Source: Sphingomonas sp. CL5.1
GTDB taxonomy: Bacteria > Pseudomonadota > Alphaproteobacteria > Sphingomonadales > Sphingomonadaceae
Assembly (NCBI RefSeq): GCF_013344685.1
Contig: NZ_CP050137.1
Coordinates: 2,597,001-2,661,000 of the forward strand
Length of the DNA stretch: 64,000 nt
Reading direction: 5' to 3'
Positions 19,699 through 28,220 of the stretch are shown here, piece after piece. The notes beneath the pieces were generated by a model. It worked only from the letters and a program-made list of their open reading frames with translations. It was not told where the DNA came from and made no database searches. The first letter of the stretch is position 1, and every line of letters starts with the position of its first letter. A program made the position numbers and the translations under genes.

Positions 19699-19963
19699 GC
19701 TGCGGAAATGACTGCGCGCGCAAAGCGATGGGGTAGATAAGCGGAGCGTTGGTCTGACGCCGTTTCAGGCCCATACTCAGGACGCGTGACCCGATCCGAG
19801 CGAAGGCAGCTAATAGACGGGGCTGCTGGCGACCTAAATGTCTTACTTGGGGCGCGAGGCAGATCGTCCGCTCGGTGCGATTCGAACGGCTGCTTCTGTC
19901 ACAAGCGGCCATTCACAGTTTGATGCACGAATGTCCGGGTCTGGTCGTGAACCGCCGGTGAGC

Positions 19964-20392
19964 TTAATTCTCACGATCTACCGGCGGAATGTCGAATCCC
20001 ACTTCGCGCCGCAGTCGCGGCCCGACCTCCATCCGCTTGGTGAGGCTATCGACAAACCGAGACCACCTTTCCCTTCCCATCGCCTGGGCTGTCGCCTGGA
20101 CTGTGTCGGGGAGAGGTGGCGTGCTGGTGAGCCAGAAGCGGACGAACAGGGCGAGAGTCTCGTTCGAAAGGTCCAGATTCCACGCCGCGCGATCGAGCTG
20201 ACGCGAGAGGTGGTCGAGGCGCCGGGCGAGCGCGGCTTCGAGCCGCTCGGCGCCGTCGGGCGACAGGAAGGATTCCAGCGCCGCCTCGACCACTGCCGTC
20301 TGCGAGGCGCGCCGCGCACGGGCATGGTCGGCGAGCCGCCGGGTGAGATCGGCCGGCAGGCGGATGGTATATTTGATGCGCGGATTCGTCAT
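19964..20392 (-). CDS. CopG-like ribbon-helix-helix protein of the transfer region
   Basis: The 142-residue protein begins MTNPRIKYTIRLPADLTRRL, a ribbon-helix-helix beta strand and helix, then RASQTAVVEAALESFLSP. The rest is helical with Arg- and Trp-rich parts (DRAAWNLDLSNETLALFVRFWLT). Its ATG overlaps the TraG stop (ATGA), a fixed arrangement in alphaproteobacterial integrative elements of the trb/traG type, where trbB normally follows. Here nothing of trbB remains downstream. It probably binds DNA and tunes transfer-gene expression. Confidence 0.75.
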   Translation of the reverse strand: MTNPRIKYTIRLPADLTRRLADHARARRASQTAVVEAALESFLSPDGAERLEAALARRLDHLSRQLDRAAWNLDLSNETLALFVRFWLTSTPPLPDTVQATAQAMGRERWSRFVDSLTKRMEVGPRLRREVGFDIPPVDREN

Positions 20393-22446
20393 AGCTCGAT
20401 CCCATCATCCGGATCGAGCGCGGCGCGCCGGGCATTGCCCGACATCGTACGGTCGGCCGCCCGGCGAAGCTGGTTTGCTTCTTCGTCGGGATGCGGCGCA
20501 TCGAAATCGAATTCTCCCTCCGGCGCTTTCGCGGGTGGTGCGATATCCTCGTGGCGTTCAAGCGCCGGATCCTGCCGGATGCCGCCATTGGCGTTGTCGG
20601 TTGCGGTTTCCGTGGCGGCTTCGCTGGTATCGCCGTTATCGGCATCCGGCGGTGCATCCGCCTGCGGCGGCGGAGCAGCTTCCGGCGCTGGTGCAGGCGG
20701 GGGCGGTGCCGGAACCGGGTCGAGGCTGGTCCAATCATCGTTGGGCAGATGTGCCGCGTGGGTCGCCGGTGCCTTGGGTGGCGGGAGGATGCGCGCCCGG
20801 AACTGCGGATCGACATAATAGCGCGCCTTGGTTCCCCGGATCGGCGCGAGGCCCGACACCATGATGATCTCGTCATTGGCGGGAAGCTGCATGACCTCGC
20901 CCGGCGTGAGCAGCGGCCGCGACGTCTCGGTCCGCGACACCATGAGGTGACCAAGCCACGGGCTGAGGCGATGCCCGGCATAATTCTTCATCGCGCGCAG
21001 CTCGGTCGCGGTCCCCAACGCATCGGAAAGCCGTTTGGCGGTGCGCTCGTCGTTGGTGGTGAAGCTCACCCGGACGTGACAATTGTCGAGGATCGAGTTG
21101 TTCTGCCCATAGGCCTTGTCGACCTGGTTGAGGCTCTGGGCGATCAACATCGCCTTGAGGCCATAGCCCGCCATGAAGGCGAGAGCAGCCTCGAAGAAGT
21201 CGAGCCGTCCGAGCGCCGGAAATTCGTCGAGCACCATCAGCACGCGATGCCGATTGCCCTTGGGAGTGAGTTCCTCGGTCAATCGGCGACCGATCTGGTT
21301 GAGGATCAGGCGGATGAGCGGCTTGGTCCGGCTGATGTCGGACGGCGGGATGACGAGATAGAGCGACACGGCCTGCGGTCCCTTGACGAGATCGGCGATG
21401 CGCCAGTCGCAGCGCCGGGTAACATGGGCGATGACGGGATCGCGATAGAGGCCCAGGAACGACATGGCGGTCGACAGCACGCCCGACCGTTCGTTGTCCG
21501 ACTTGTTGAGCAACTCGCGGGCGGCCGAGGCGACGACCGGATGGACCTTGCCGTCGCCGAGATGCGGGGTGGTCATCATCGCGCGCAAGGTCGTCTCGAT
21601 CGGCCGGCGCGGGTCCGAGAGGAACGCGGCGACGCCGGCGAGCGTCTTGTCGGCTTCGGCGTAGAGGACATGGAGGATCGAGCCGACCAGCAAGGCATGG
21701 CTGGTCTTTTCCCAGTGATTGCGCTTCTCGAGGCTGCCTTCGGGGTCGACCAGCACGTCGGCGACGTTCTGCGCGTCGCGCACCTCCCACTCGCCCTTGC
21801 GGATTTCGAGCAGCGGATTGTACGCCGCCGATGCCGGGTTGGTCGGATCGAACAGCAGCACGCGTCCGTGCAGCGCGCGGAAGCCGGCGGTGAGCTGCCA
21901 GTTCTCGCCCTTGATGTCGTGGACGATGCAGCTCTCCGGCCAGGTGAGCAGGGTCGGCACGACGAGGCCGACGCCCTTGCCGCTCCTGGTCGGGGCAAAG
22001 CACAGAATATGCTCCGGCCCGTCATGGCGCAGATAATGCGGTTCGAGCCGTCCGAGCACCACGCCGCGATCGCCAAGCATCCCGGCCTTGCGCACCTCGT
22101 CTTCCGTGGCCCAGCGCGCCGAGCCGTAGGTTTCGGCCTTCTTCGCCTCGCGGGCGCGCCACACCGACATGGCGATCGCGATGACGATGGCGAGGATGCC
22201 GCCGGACGCCGCGATGAACGCGCCGGTGACGAAGATCTCCGGGGCATAGGCATCATAGCCGAACCACCACCAGAAAAAGGCCGGCGGCGGATAGATCGGC
22301 CAGTCGCCCAGCATGAACCACGGCGCGCCGAGTTCGGGCTGATAGGCGAGCGCGTGGGCGGTCCATTGGGTTGCGCCCCAGATCGCGCCGAGCACGACCG
22401 TGAAGACGGTGATGACCTGACCCCACAGGATCTTGGTGGCGTTCAT
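20389..22446 (-). CDS. traG: Conjugative coupling protein TraG/VirD4
   Basis: The 685-residue protein has N-terminal membrane helices (about 12-35 and 70-95). The Walker A motif is CFAPTRSGKGVGLVVPT at about residues 149-165, and the Walker B region reads LMVLDEFPALGRLDF. SIVHDIKGENW-like and AQSLNQVDKAYGQ blocks are typical of VirD4/TraG. The C-terminal 120 residues are Pro/Ala/Asp rich and probably disordered. It couples the relaxase-DNA complex to the type IV secretion channel at the inner membrane. It lies between the relaxase gene upstream and CopG downstream on the minus strand. Confidence 0.95.
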   Translation of the reverse strand: MNATKILWGQVITVFTVVLGAIWGATQWTAHALAYQPELGAPWFMLGDWPIYPPPAFFWWWFGYDAYAPEIFVTGAFIAASGGILAIVIAIAMSVWRAREAKKAETYGSARWATEDEVRKAGMLGDRGVVLGRLEPHYLRHDGPEHILCFAPTRSGKGVGLVVPTLLTWPESCIVHDIKGENWQLTAGFRALHGRVLLFDPTNPASAAYNPLLEIRKGEWEVRDAQNVADVLVDPEGSLEKRNHWEKTSHALLVGSILHVLYAEADKTLAGVAAFLSDPRRPIETTLRAMMTTPHLGDGKVHPVVASAARELLNKSDNERSGVLSTAMSFLGLYRDPVIAHVTRRCDWRIADLVKGPQAVSLYLVIPPSDISRTKPLIRLILNQIGRRLTEELTPKGNRHRVLMVLDEFPALGRLDFFEAALAFMAGYGLKAMLIAQSLNQVDKAYGQNNSILDNCHVRVSFTTNDERTAKRLSDALGTATELRAMKNYAGHRLSPWLGHLMVSRTETSRPLLTPGEVMQLPANDEIIMVSGLAPIRGTKARYYVDPQFRARILPPPKAPATHAAHLPNDDWTSLDPVPAPPPPAPAPEAAPPPQADAPPDADNGDTSEAATETATDNANGGIRQDPALERHEDIAPPAKAPEGEFDFDAPHPDEEANQLRRAADRTMSGNARRAALDPDDGIEL

Positions 22447-22477
22447 CGCAATTGCTCCTGGTTGGAAGGGAATGACA

Positions 22478-24223
22478 TCACACGCCGAGTCCGCGACCGC
22501 GGCCGAGCGTCCAGTCGACGCTGCCGCCGTGGCCCATGGTGCCGATGATGTGCTGGCCGAGATGCTGGTCGAGCGCGGGCCGCCAGGGCACGAGCTGGAA
22601 GCCGAGCCCGTTGTCGATCATCGCGAACCGGCCCGAGGCGAGCGTCACGCGTTCACGGTAGATGCCCCTCACATAATCGCCGTTGGCGGAGGGCTGATGG
22701 GCAAGCCCGGTGCGCGCGGCGATCGCATCGGCCGCAGCCGTCAGCTCGCGTCCGCGCAAAGTGCCGATCAGATCCTGCGAGAACAGGAAACCGCGTCCGC
22801 GCCGCTGCGCGAGCCCTTCGCCTTCGAGATGCCGCGCGCGGGCGTCCATTGCGTCGCGGATCTCGATGCCGAAGCCATTGCCGGTCGCGACGGACTCGCG
22901 CGCGATGAGCTGGCGATCGAGCCAGTTGGCGCCCGGCGCGGCGACCTGCGCTTCGAGCGGCAGATCGGACCGGGTCGCGAGCGACTGTCGATCGCGGCCA
23001 TTCCTGTCCTGCCACGAGCGAAGCTCGACGATCGCACCGGGCCGGGCGTCGCCGGTCATGTCGAGATCGCTGAAGGTGAGATGATGCAGCCGACCGTCGG
23101 CGCCGTCGATCACTGCATAGGCCGTGCCGTGCAGCTCGTCGTGCAGGCCGCGTTCGACCAGCCGGCCGATGACCGGATCGGTCGGCGCGCCGTCGTGGAG
23201 CGCGAAGGTCGCGGGGTCGGGCGCCAGGCCCTGACCGGACATCGCGCGGTGCATCGTCTTGATGATGTCGGTGCGGATCGAGAGATCGCGCAGCACGCGT
23301 TCGGCGTCCGGGCGGATGCTCCACAATGCAGGCCCCAATTTCTCCGCGAGGCCAAGCCGTTCGAGGGTCGCGGTGCGGCCGAGCAGCAGCCGGCGCATCT
23401 CGCGATCGTCCCCGCCCGCCGGCCGCAGATCGATCGTGCCGGTGACGTCATCCAGGTGCCGCTGGATCGTCCGGTCGAGGCTGGTCCAGCGCTCGGCATC
23501 GACCTCGCGCTCCAGCGCCGAGCGGATGTCGCGGGCGCTGCGCGGACCGAGCTCGACAGTGACGCGATCCTCGGCGCGGCCGCGCATCCCCTCGCGGATA
23601 TAGTCGCGATCAATAACGAGATCGCTGCCGTCGTCAGCGACGCCGCGGACCAGGACGTGGATGTGCGGATTGTCAGTGTTCCAGTGATCGACCGCGACCC
23701 AGTCGAGATCGGTGTCGAGATCGGCCGCCATGTCGCGCATCAGCTCGCGGGTGAAGGCGCGCAGGTCGGCCATGTCGCCGGCATCCTCGGGGCTGACGAT
23801 GAAGCGGAAATGGTGCCGGTCGTCGTCGCATCGTTCGGCGAAGGCGGCGCCGTCGGCGTGCTCGGACCGTGCATCGAACAGATCGGCATCGCGCCCGTCG
23901 CGGGTGACGCCATCACGCTTCAGATAGGCGATGTGGCGCGCGAGCGGGGCGGCGCGAAACCGCATCCCCTCGTGCCGGACGACGCGCGCCTTGATGACGA
24001 CGCGCCGGTTCGCGTTCCGCCCGGTCGTGCGGAGCCGCGCGATGCGGCCGCGTCCGCGATGGCCGGTGCCCCGGCCGGTGGTGGGGCCGCGCCGGGTGTA
24101 GCCCGCCTTCGCCGCAGCCCGCCGGACCTGTGCCGCGAGGCTCTGGGCCTTCCGCCCGCTACCGGTCCCTGAATCCCTGCTCTTTCCGGGCCGAACCAGG
24201 AAATCATCGTCGTTCCGGCTCAT
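22478..24223 (-). CDS. VirD2-like relaxase with DUF3363 region
   Basis: The start ATG 24223 gives MSRNDDDFLVRPGKSRDSG, the usual beginning for this family. An Arg/Gly-rich linker precedes HHFRFIVSPEDAGDMADL and the metal-binding triad HWNTDNPHIHVLVRG at about residues 180-194, the HxDNxHxH signature of MobP/VirD2-type relaxases. The C-terminal half is the DUF3363 region, with LPLEAQVAAPGANWLDRQL and a FLFSQDLIGTLRGREL block. It nicks oriT, stays bound to the 5' end and pilots the strand. The gene is 31 bp upstream of traG. No oriT could be assigned; the spacer at 24224-24587 is the likeliest place. Confidence 0.9.
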   Translation of the reverse strand: MSRNDDDFLVRPGKSRDSGTGSGRKAQSLAAQVRRAAAKAGYTRRGPTTGRGTGHRGRGRIARLRTTGRNANRRVVIKARVVRHEGMRFRAAPLARHIAYLKRDGVTRDGRDADLFDARSEHADGAAFAERCDDDRHHFRFIVSPEDAGDMADLRAFTRELMRDMAADLDTDLDWVAVDHWNTDNPHIHVLVRGVADDGSDLVIDRDYIREGMRGRAEDRVTVELGPRSARDIRSALEREVDAERWTSLDRTIQRHLDDVTGTIDLRPAGGDDREMRRLLLGRTATLERLGLAEKLGPALWSIRPDAERVLRDLSIRTDIIKTMHRAMSGQGLAPDPATFALHDGAPTDPVIGRLVERGLHDELHGTAYAVIDGADGRLHHLTFSDLDMTGDARPGAIVELRSWQDRNGRDRQSLATRSDLPLEAQVAAPGANWLDRQLIARESVATGNGFGIEIRDAMDARARHLEGEGLAQRRGRGFLFSQDLIGTLRGRELTAAADAIAARTGLAHQPSANGDYVRGIYRERVTLASGRFAMIDNGLGFQLVPWRPALDQHLGQHIIGTMGHGGSVDWTLGRGRGLGV

Positions 24224-24587
24224 AAGCGGCCCCGATCGCGGGGTGCCAGACGCGAAAATGACGGAAATGCTGGCGTTGCGCCGAAAGCTGCCAGACAGCG
24301 CAGCAGCGTGCCCGACAAAATCCTCCTGTCTATACAACCACATGGGCGCCGACGACTGGCGCCCCTTTTATCTCGCCGTGCTGCCTCCCTGACCTTCCTG
24401 TCCTGTCTGTCGCCAAATTCCCCCCTGACCGCTTCCCAACCGCCGCCACCCGAAGGCTGAGGCGCTGGATCGCCAACCCGCTGACTGCGACGCCAAAGAT
24501 CGCCAGTTGCCAAGCGATCACGGCATTGGCCGGAACGGGGCGGAAGCGGCACCCGATGCGCGCCGCTTCCGCTGATCATCCGCTCCG
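24224..24587. other. Spacer upstream of the relaxase, possible oriT location
   Basis: A 63-codon minus-strand frame starting at GTG 24521 has no ribosome site and no recognisable motif, so I do not call a gene. The position directly upstream of the relaxase is where origins of transfer often lie. I see no convincing inverted repeat with a nick-like motif. Confidence 0.3.
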
Positions 24588-24743
24588 TCAGACCGACCGG
24601 ATCGCTGTGTCGAACCCCGCTCCGATGCGCGTCATCTGCGCCAGCGCGGCTTTGAGTTCGCGGCGGATTTGCCGAATCTCCTTCGCGCTGGTGCTTGCCG
24701 AAAGCTCCGCCCGCAGTTCGCTGATGTGCTGATAGAACGTCAT
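24588..24743 (-). CDS. Small helical protein, 51 residues
   Basis: ATG 24743 is preceded by TCAGGAGGCGACG, a near-perfect ribosome site. The product starts MTFYQHISELRAELSASTSA and continues KEIRQIRRELKAALAQM, a two-helix coiled-coil-like protein ending IRSV. The charge pattern and strong translation signal argue that it is real in spite of its size. Function unknown. A class A structured repeat lies 58 nt upstream of the start, and the leader can pair CGTCaCCT with AGGaGGcGACG, which would cover the ribosome site. Confidence 0.65.
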   Translation of the reverse strand: MTFYQHISELRAELSASTSAKEIRQIRRELKAALAQMTRIGAGFDTAIRSV

Positions 24744-24800
24744 CGTCGCCTCCTGATGAATGAAAAGGTGACGATGCCGCCCGGTGTGGAGCGGGTCGGG

Positions 24801-24929
24801 TCAAGGATCGCGAAGCGACCGCGCCAGCGGCGATGGGGGTCACGATTTTTTTCGGCGCGTCGACGTGGTTGCGGATGACGCGCTGACGCCTGATCGCCGG
24901 GAAAAATGGTGGGGCCCCGTCGTCCTTGA
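24801..24929 (-). promoter_or_regulatory. Class A structured leader element, copy A1
   Basis: Plus-strand coordinates of nested stems: outer TCAAGGA (24801) with TCCTTGA (24923); middle CGATGGGG (24831) with CCCCGTCG (24915); inner ATTTTTTTCGGCG (24845) with CGCCGGGAAAAAT (24895). It ends 58 nt before the start of the 51-residue gene. The same architecture with different bases recurs at 31848 and 32477. Confidence 0.6.
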
Positions 24930-25058
24930 GGCGAGCCGCTCCGCGCCGGATGCTGGGGACGACTGAGCAGACATAGTCCTCTCCCCACGCGAAACGCTTC
25001 GGCGATGGTTGGTCCGGCTGCACGCTCTCGGCGCAATGGCGGCTTCCTGAAATCACGA

Positions 25059-25814
25059 TCACGAGCCGGAAAGCGGGACGAATAGGCCATCGCGACGGAC
25101 CGGCGTGGCGACGGCTGATGGCGACGCGGGCGTGGCGATATTGTGTGATGCTGGCGCGTTCGTTGATATGGGATCGGCGTCGCCGTTGCGCTGGGCGAAC
25201 AGTCCGGCTGCGCGCCATGACGGTGCGGCGGGGATCGGAGGCGGAGCAATGGAAGTGTTGCCCGGTGTGCCGATCAGCGGCGTGATCCGCGCCACATAGG
25301 CGACGGTTTCGGTTGGCAACGGCCGCCCGCGTGTGCGCCACGCATCGACCCGCCCCGGCCCCGCATTATAGGCGGCGAGCGCGGTCGGCAGGTCCGCATA
25401 GCGGTCGATCAGTTCGCGCAGATAGGCGGTGCCGGCGAGGATGTTGGCGCGCGTGTCGAATGGATCGCGGCCGAGCGCATGGCGCGCCGTCAGCGTCGCC
25501 CATGTCGAGGGCATGACCTGCATCAAGCCCATCGCGCCAACAGGCGAGACCGCGCGCGGATCGCCGCCGCTTTCGATGCGAATGACCGCGCGGATCCATG
25601 TCGCCGGGATGCCGAAACGGGTCGCTGCCTCACCGATCGCGCCGCCATATGGATCGCGCGGATCGAGGGTAGTCGGCTGGGCTTGCGGCATGGATGCGAC
25701 CGGAGAAGCGCCGGTCGCACCCGCGCCGATCAGCAACAGGCACGCCATCGCGCGGGCGGTGCGAAACCGCCCGCGCGCGTGTTCCCGGCCCGTCTTTGTC
25801 TGGCGAACCGGCAT
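25059..25814 (-). CDS. Lytic transglycosylase (VirB1/TrbN-like)
   Basis: The 251-residue protein has a signal sequence (MACLLLIGAGATGASPVA) after a basic N-terminus. The SLT domain reads IRIESGGDPRAVSPVGAMG, with catalytic Glu at about residue 81, then LMQVMPSTWATL and AAYNAGPGRVDAW, the canonical goose-lysozyme-like motifs. The C-terminal 80 residues are Pro/Ala rich. It locally opens peptidoglycan for assembly of the conjugation channel. The stop of the upstream DUF736 frame lies 3 bp before the start, consistent with one operon. Confidence 0.9.
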   Translation of the reverse strand: MPVRQTKTGREHARGRFRTARAMACLLLIGAGATGASPVASMPQAQPTTLDPRDPYGGAIGEAATRFGIPATWIRAVIRIESGGDPRAVSPVGAMGLMQVMPSTWATLTARHALGRDPFDTRANILAGTAYLRELIDRYADLPTALAAYNAGPGRVDAWRTRGRPLPTETVAYVARITPLIGTPGNTSIAPPPIPAAPSWRAAGLFAQRNGDADPISTNAPASHNIATPASPSAVATPVRRDGLFVPLSGS

Positions 25815-25817
25815 CGA

Positions 25818-26162
25818 TCAGTCCTTTCCGGCGTGATCGCGCGGCCGCGACCAGCGCAGCCGCCAGTCATTCCGGACGTGGTCGTGGAACAGGTTGGCGC
25901 GGATCGGCTCCGCCAACGCCGGGTCGTCGATCTCCAGCGCGAGATAGTCGCCCGCGCGCTCGCCTGTGTGTTTCCATGCCGCGCCGATCTCCGCGCCCGG
26001 CTCGGTCCGGTCGTCGTCGCTGGCGTGAACGCGATAGTCGGGCGCGTTCCCGGCATCGGACGGCTGCGCCGGCACGATGATGATGCGGCGGAACAAGGTG
26101 AGGGTTTCGATGCTACCGGCGAAGGTGTCGCCGTCGCGCGTGAATCGACCGATTTCCGGCAT
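25818..26162 (-). CDS. DUF736 protein (internal start within the traF frame)
   Basis: ATG 26162 has its own ribosome site, AGAGGAATCCACTC, and begins MPEIGRFTRDGDTFAGSIE, the standard start of DUF736 proteins. EIGAAWKHTGERAGDYLAL and PIRANLFHDHVRNDWRLRW complete the small beta-rich domain. DUF736 proteins are ubiquitous on alphaproteobacterial conjugative elements and have no established function. It is in frame with the upstream peptidase and could be made separately by internal initiation. Three further DUF736 copies or remnants lie at 30480, 31085 and 34571. Confidence 0.65.
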   Translation of the reverse strand: MPEIGRFTRDGDTFAGSIETLTLFRRIIIVPAQPSDAGNAPDYRVHASDDDRTEPGAEIGAAWKHTGERAGDYLALEIDDPALAEPIRANLFHDHVRNDWRLRWSRPRDHAGKD

Positions 26163-26789
26163 GAGTGGATTCCTCTGCGGTGGTGTTGGAAAAGCCATTG
26201 GCGGGCACCGCTCCCGCCGATGGAGAGCGTTCAGCGCGCCGGCGCGCGCCATGCGAAGCGGCCGGTGCCGTTGCGCGTCGGTCCACACGGGGATGGCGCG
26301 ACCGATGATCCGATCCGACCGCAGGACGCCGAAATAGCGGCCGTCGAAGCTGTCACGGACGCGCGCGTTCATGGGCAGGAATTCGCCCGCGACGATCCGG
26401 TGGCAGCCACGCCAGACCGGCAGCGCGCGGCCCGCCCGATCGCGCGCCAGCGCATCGCCGAGCCTGACGCCGTCGAGCGTGATGGCGCGCCGCGAACGGC
26501 AGACGGTCTGCCCCGGCATCCCGGCGATATGCTTGAGGAGCGGCACGCCTCTCGGCAGGTAGCGGCGACGCGCGAGGAAGGTCGCCAGCGGCTCGGGCGT
26601 GTCGATCGCGACGAGATCACCGGCCTTGAGCGGGCCGTCGACAGCGACTGCGTAGAGTCCGATCGGCGCGCTGGCGCTGGCGTTCCACAACAACCGGGGG
26701 CGTGGCGACAACAGCGCCGTGGCGACGAACAGCGACGCGAATGCGGGGCCGGCGGCAGCCAACGCGATGACGGACGCGCGCGCCCTCAT
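25818..26789 (-). CDS. traF: TraF-like S26 signal peptidase, in frame with DUF736
   Basis: ATG 26789 overlaps the upstream stop (ATGA). Residues 1-180 are a TraF/S26 serine peptidase: hydrophobic anchor, then NASASAPIGLYAV with the nucleophilic Ser at about 40, PLLKHIAGMPGQ with the general-base Lys at about 86, and EFLPMNARVRDSFDGRYFG in the substrate-binding fold. TraF processes pilin in conjugation. No stop follows: the frame continues through a 35-residue linker into a complete DUF736 domain (MPEIGRFTRDGDTFAGS) and ends at 25818. In related elements these are separate proteins. A separate start for DUF736 exists at 26162, so the natural product may be a fusion, two proteins, or both. Confidence 0.75.
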   Translation of the reverse strand: MRARASVIALAAAGPAFASLFVATALLSPRPRLLWNASASAPIGLYAVAVDGPLKAGDLVAIDTPEPLATFLARRRYLPRGVPLLKHIAGMPGQTVCRSRRAITLDGVRLGDALARDRAGRALPVWRGCHRIVAGEFLPMNARVRDSFDGRYFGVLRSDRIIGRAIPVWTDAQRHRPLRMARAGALNALHRRERCPPMAFPTPPQRNPLMPEIGRFTRDGDTFAGSIETLTLFRRIIIVPAQPSDAGNAPDYRVHASDDDRTEPGAEIGAAWKHTGERAGDYLALEIDDPALAEPIRANLFHDHVRNDWRLRWSRPRDHAGKD

Positions 26790-27304
26790 TGGTCGAGCGC
26801 CTTGCGCTTGAGCCATGCGGCGTGGCGTTCAGCGGTATAGGGCCGCGCCGCTTCGCCGGCTGAGATTCGGTTATGGAGATGGCGCCAATGATCGGGCGCG
26901 GCATCGCAGGGATCGACCCCCGCAGACTCGACCGCATCGATCGCGGCCAGCGCGGCGGCGACCTTGGGCGACCCCTGCAATGACAGCAGAAGTTCGCCGC
27001 CGGGCCGCACGAACGGCGCGGTGGTATAGGCTTCGCCGGGACTCGTCGCGCGCAGGATATCGATACGCGAATGGACGGTGCCGTAATCGTTCGATGACCA
27101 GCGGGTGAAGGCGAAGATCGCGCCGGGAAGGAACGAGGCGATGCGCGTGCGGGGCGTGACGATCCGCTCGCCGGCGATCCGGCCGAAGCGAATCCTGTGT
27201 TCGAGACGCTGCGAGATCCAGATCAGCTCAACGTCGGTCATCGCGCCGCGGACGGCATGGGGATCGGCGACGCGCGCGCGCCGGTCGGGTCGTGAAACGG
27301 TCAC
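26786..27304 (-). CDS. DUF2840 protein of the transfer region
   Basis: GTG 27304 overlaps the methylase stop (GTGA) and follows CGGAGAACCATC; an alternative ATG at 27241 lacks a ribosome site. The protein reads VELIWISQRLEHRIRFGRIA, then SFLPGAIFAFTRWSSNDYGT and RIDILRATSPGEAY, the DUF2840 core. It ends AERHAAWLKRKALDQ. DUF2840 genes regularly stand between replication/partition genes and traF in these elements. Function unknown. Its stop overlaps the traF start, so methylase, DUF2840 and traF look translationally coupled. Confidence 0.8.
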   Translation of the reverse strand: MTVSRPDRRARVADPHAVRGAMTDVELIWISQRLEHRIRFGRIAGERIVTPRTRIASFLPGAIFAFTRWSSNDYGTVHSRIDILRATSPGEAYTTAPFVRPGGELLLSLQGSPKVAAALAAIDAVESAGVDPCDAAPDHWRHLHNRISAGEAARPYTAERHAAWLKRKALDQ

Positions 27305-28083
27305 GATGGTTCTCCGATGGATGGGTGGCGGGAAGGCGACGCGGCGCCGAACGGCAGCGTGGCGGCGATCCGCGCGTTGGCGTGCGCAGCCATCGCCGGG
27401 TCGATCTCGCAGCCGAGATAGCGCCGTCCGGTTGCGCGCGCGGCTTCGCCGATGCTGCCGGAACCGGCGAACCAGTCGCCGACCAGCCCGCCCGGCGGGC
27501 AACTGGTGCGGATCAGGATTTCGATCAGGCCGACCGGCTTTTCGGTCGGATGGATCGCGCGCCCATGGCAGTTTCGCGCATAGATGACCGAGCGCATCAG
27601 CCGCGGACCGCCATCCTCGCTGGTGTAGTGTCCGCGCTCGATCTGGCCGGTATGCGGTGGACGCATCTTGCGGCGCACGGTCCGCGCGGTGGCGTCGGGC
27701 GTGGTCTGGACGACGTTATGGATGCCGTCCCAGCGCGCATCCGAGCGATAGAATTGCACCACCAGCTCGTGGACGCGCTTGAAGCGATCGGCATGGAAGG
27801 CGCTGCCGTTCTGCTTCTCCCAGACGATCTCCTGCGCGTAGCGAAAGCCGGACGCGCGCAGATCGGCCGCGATGGCGAGGAAGCTGCGCAGCGATCCGAA
27901 CAGCCAGAGCGAACCCGATGGCCGAAGCGCGGCCCGGGCGAGCGCGAGCCAGCCCTCGACGCGCCGGTCCCAGCCGAGCGACGTGTCGCCATAGGGCGGA
28001 TCGGCGAGGATCATGTCGAAGGGCGCGCGGCCGGGCATGATCGCGCGGCAGTCGCCGACCAGCACCGTCATCGCCTCCTCCAT
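27301..28083 (-). CDS. Site-specific DNA methyltransferase (DPPY type)
   Basis: The 260-residue protein has MILADPPYGDTSLGWD (motif IV, DPPY) at about residues 25-36 and GDWFAGSGSIGEAARATGR (motif I, FxGxG) near residue 205, an order typical of the beta class that methylates adenine N6 or cytosine N4. HPTEKPVGLIEILIR is the conserved linker. No restriction endonuclease is adjacent, so it is a solitary methylase, perhaps for restriction protection or replication control. It occupies the slot next to repA where parA is common in related elements. Downstream it overlaps DUF2840. Confidence 0.85.
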   Translation of the reverse strand: MEEAMTVLVGDCRAIMPGRAPFDMILADPPYGDTSLGWDRRVEGWLALARAALRPSGSLWLFGSLRSFLAIAADLRASGFRYAQEIVWEKQNGSAFHADRFKRVHELVVQFYRSDARWDGIHNVVQTTPDATARTVRRKMRPPHTGQIERGHYTSEDGGPRLMRSVIYARNCHGRAIHPTEKPVGLIEILIRTSCPPGGLVGDWFAGSGSIGEAARATGRRYLGCEIDPAMAAHANARIAATLPFGAASPSRHPSIGEPS

Positions 28084-28220
28084 GCGCGGCGATGGGGGCG
28101 GACGGCCGGCGCGAGGCGCCGATCGCGATCCGTTAGAAGGAATCCGAAGGATTCTATTCTATTAGCATGGTTATAAGGGCACGGATTCGGCCAGCGATTT
28201 CCGCATGTTACAAGGCGCTC

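Noticed and set aside
20491..22548. Long plus-strand frame of 685 codons opposite traG
   Set aside because: It mirrors the coding strand of a clear TraG, has an Arg/His/Gly-rich composition typical of antisense frames in GC-rich DNA, and no ribosome site.
24330..24521. 63-codon minus-strand frame upstream of the relaxase
   Set aside because: GTG start without ribosome site and no family; kept only as a note in the spacer entry.
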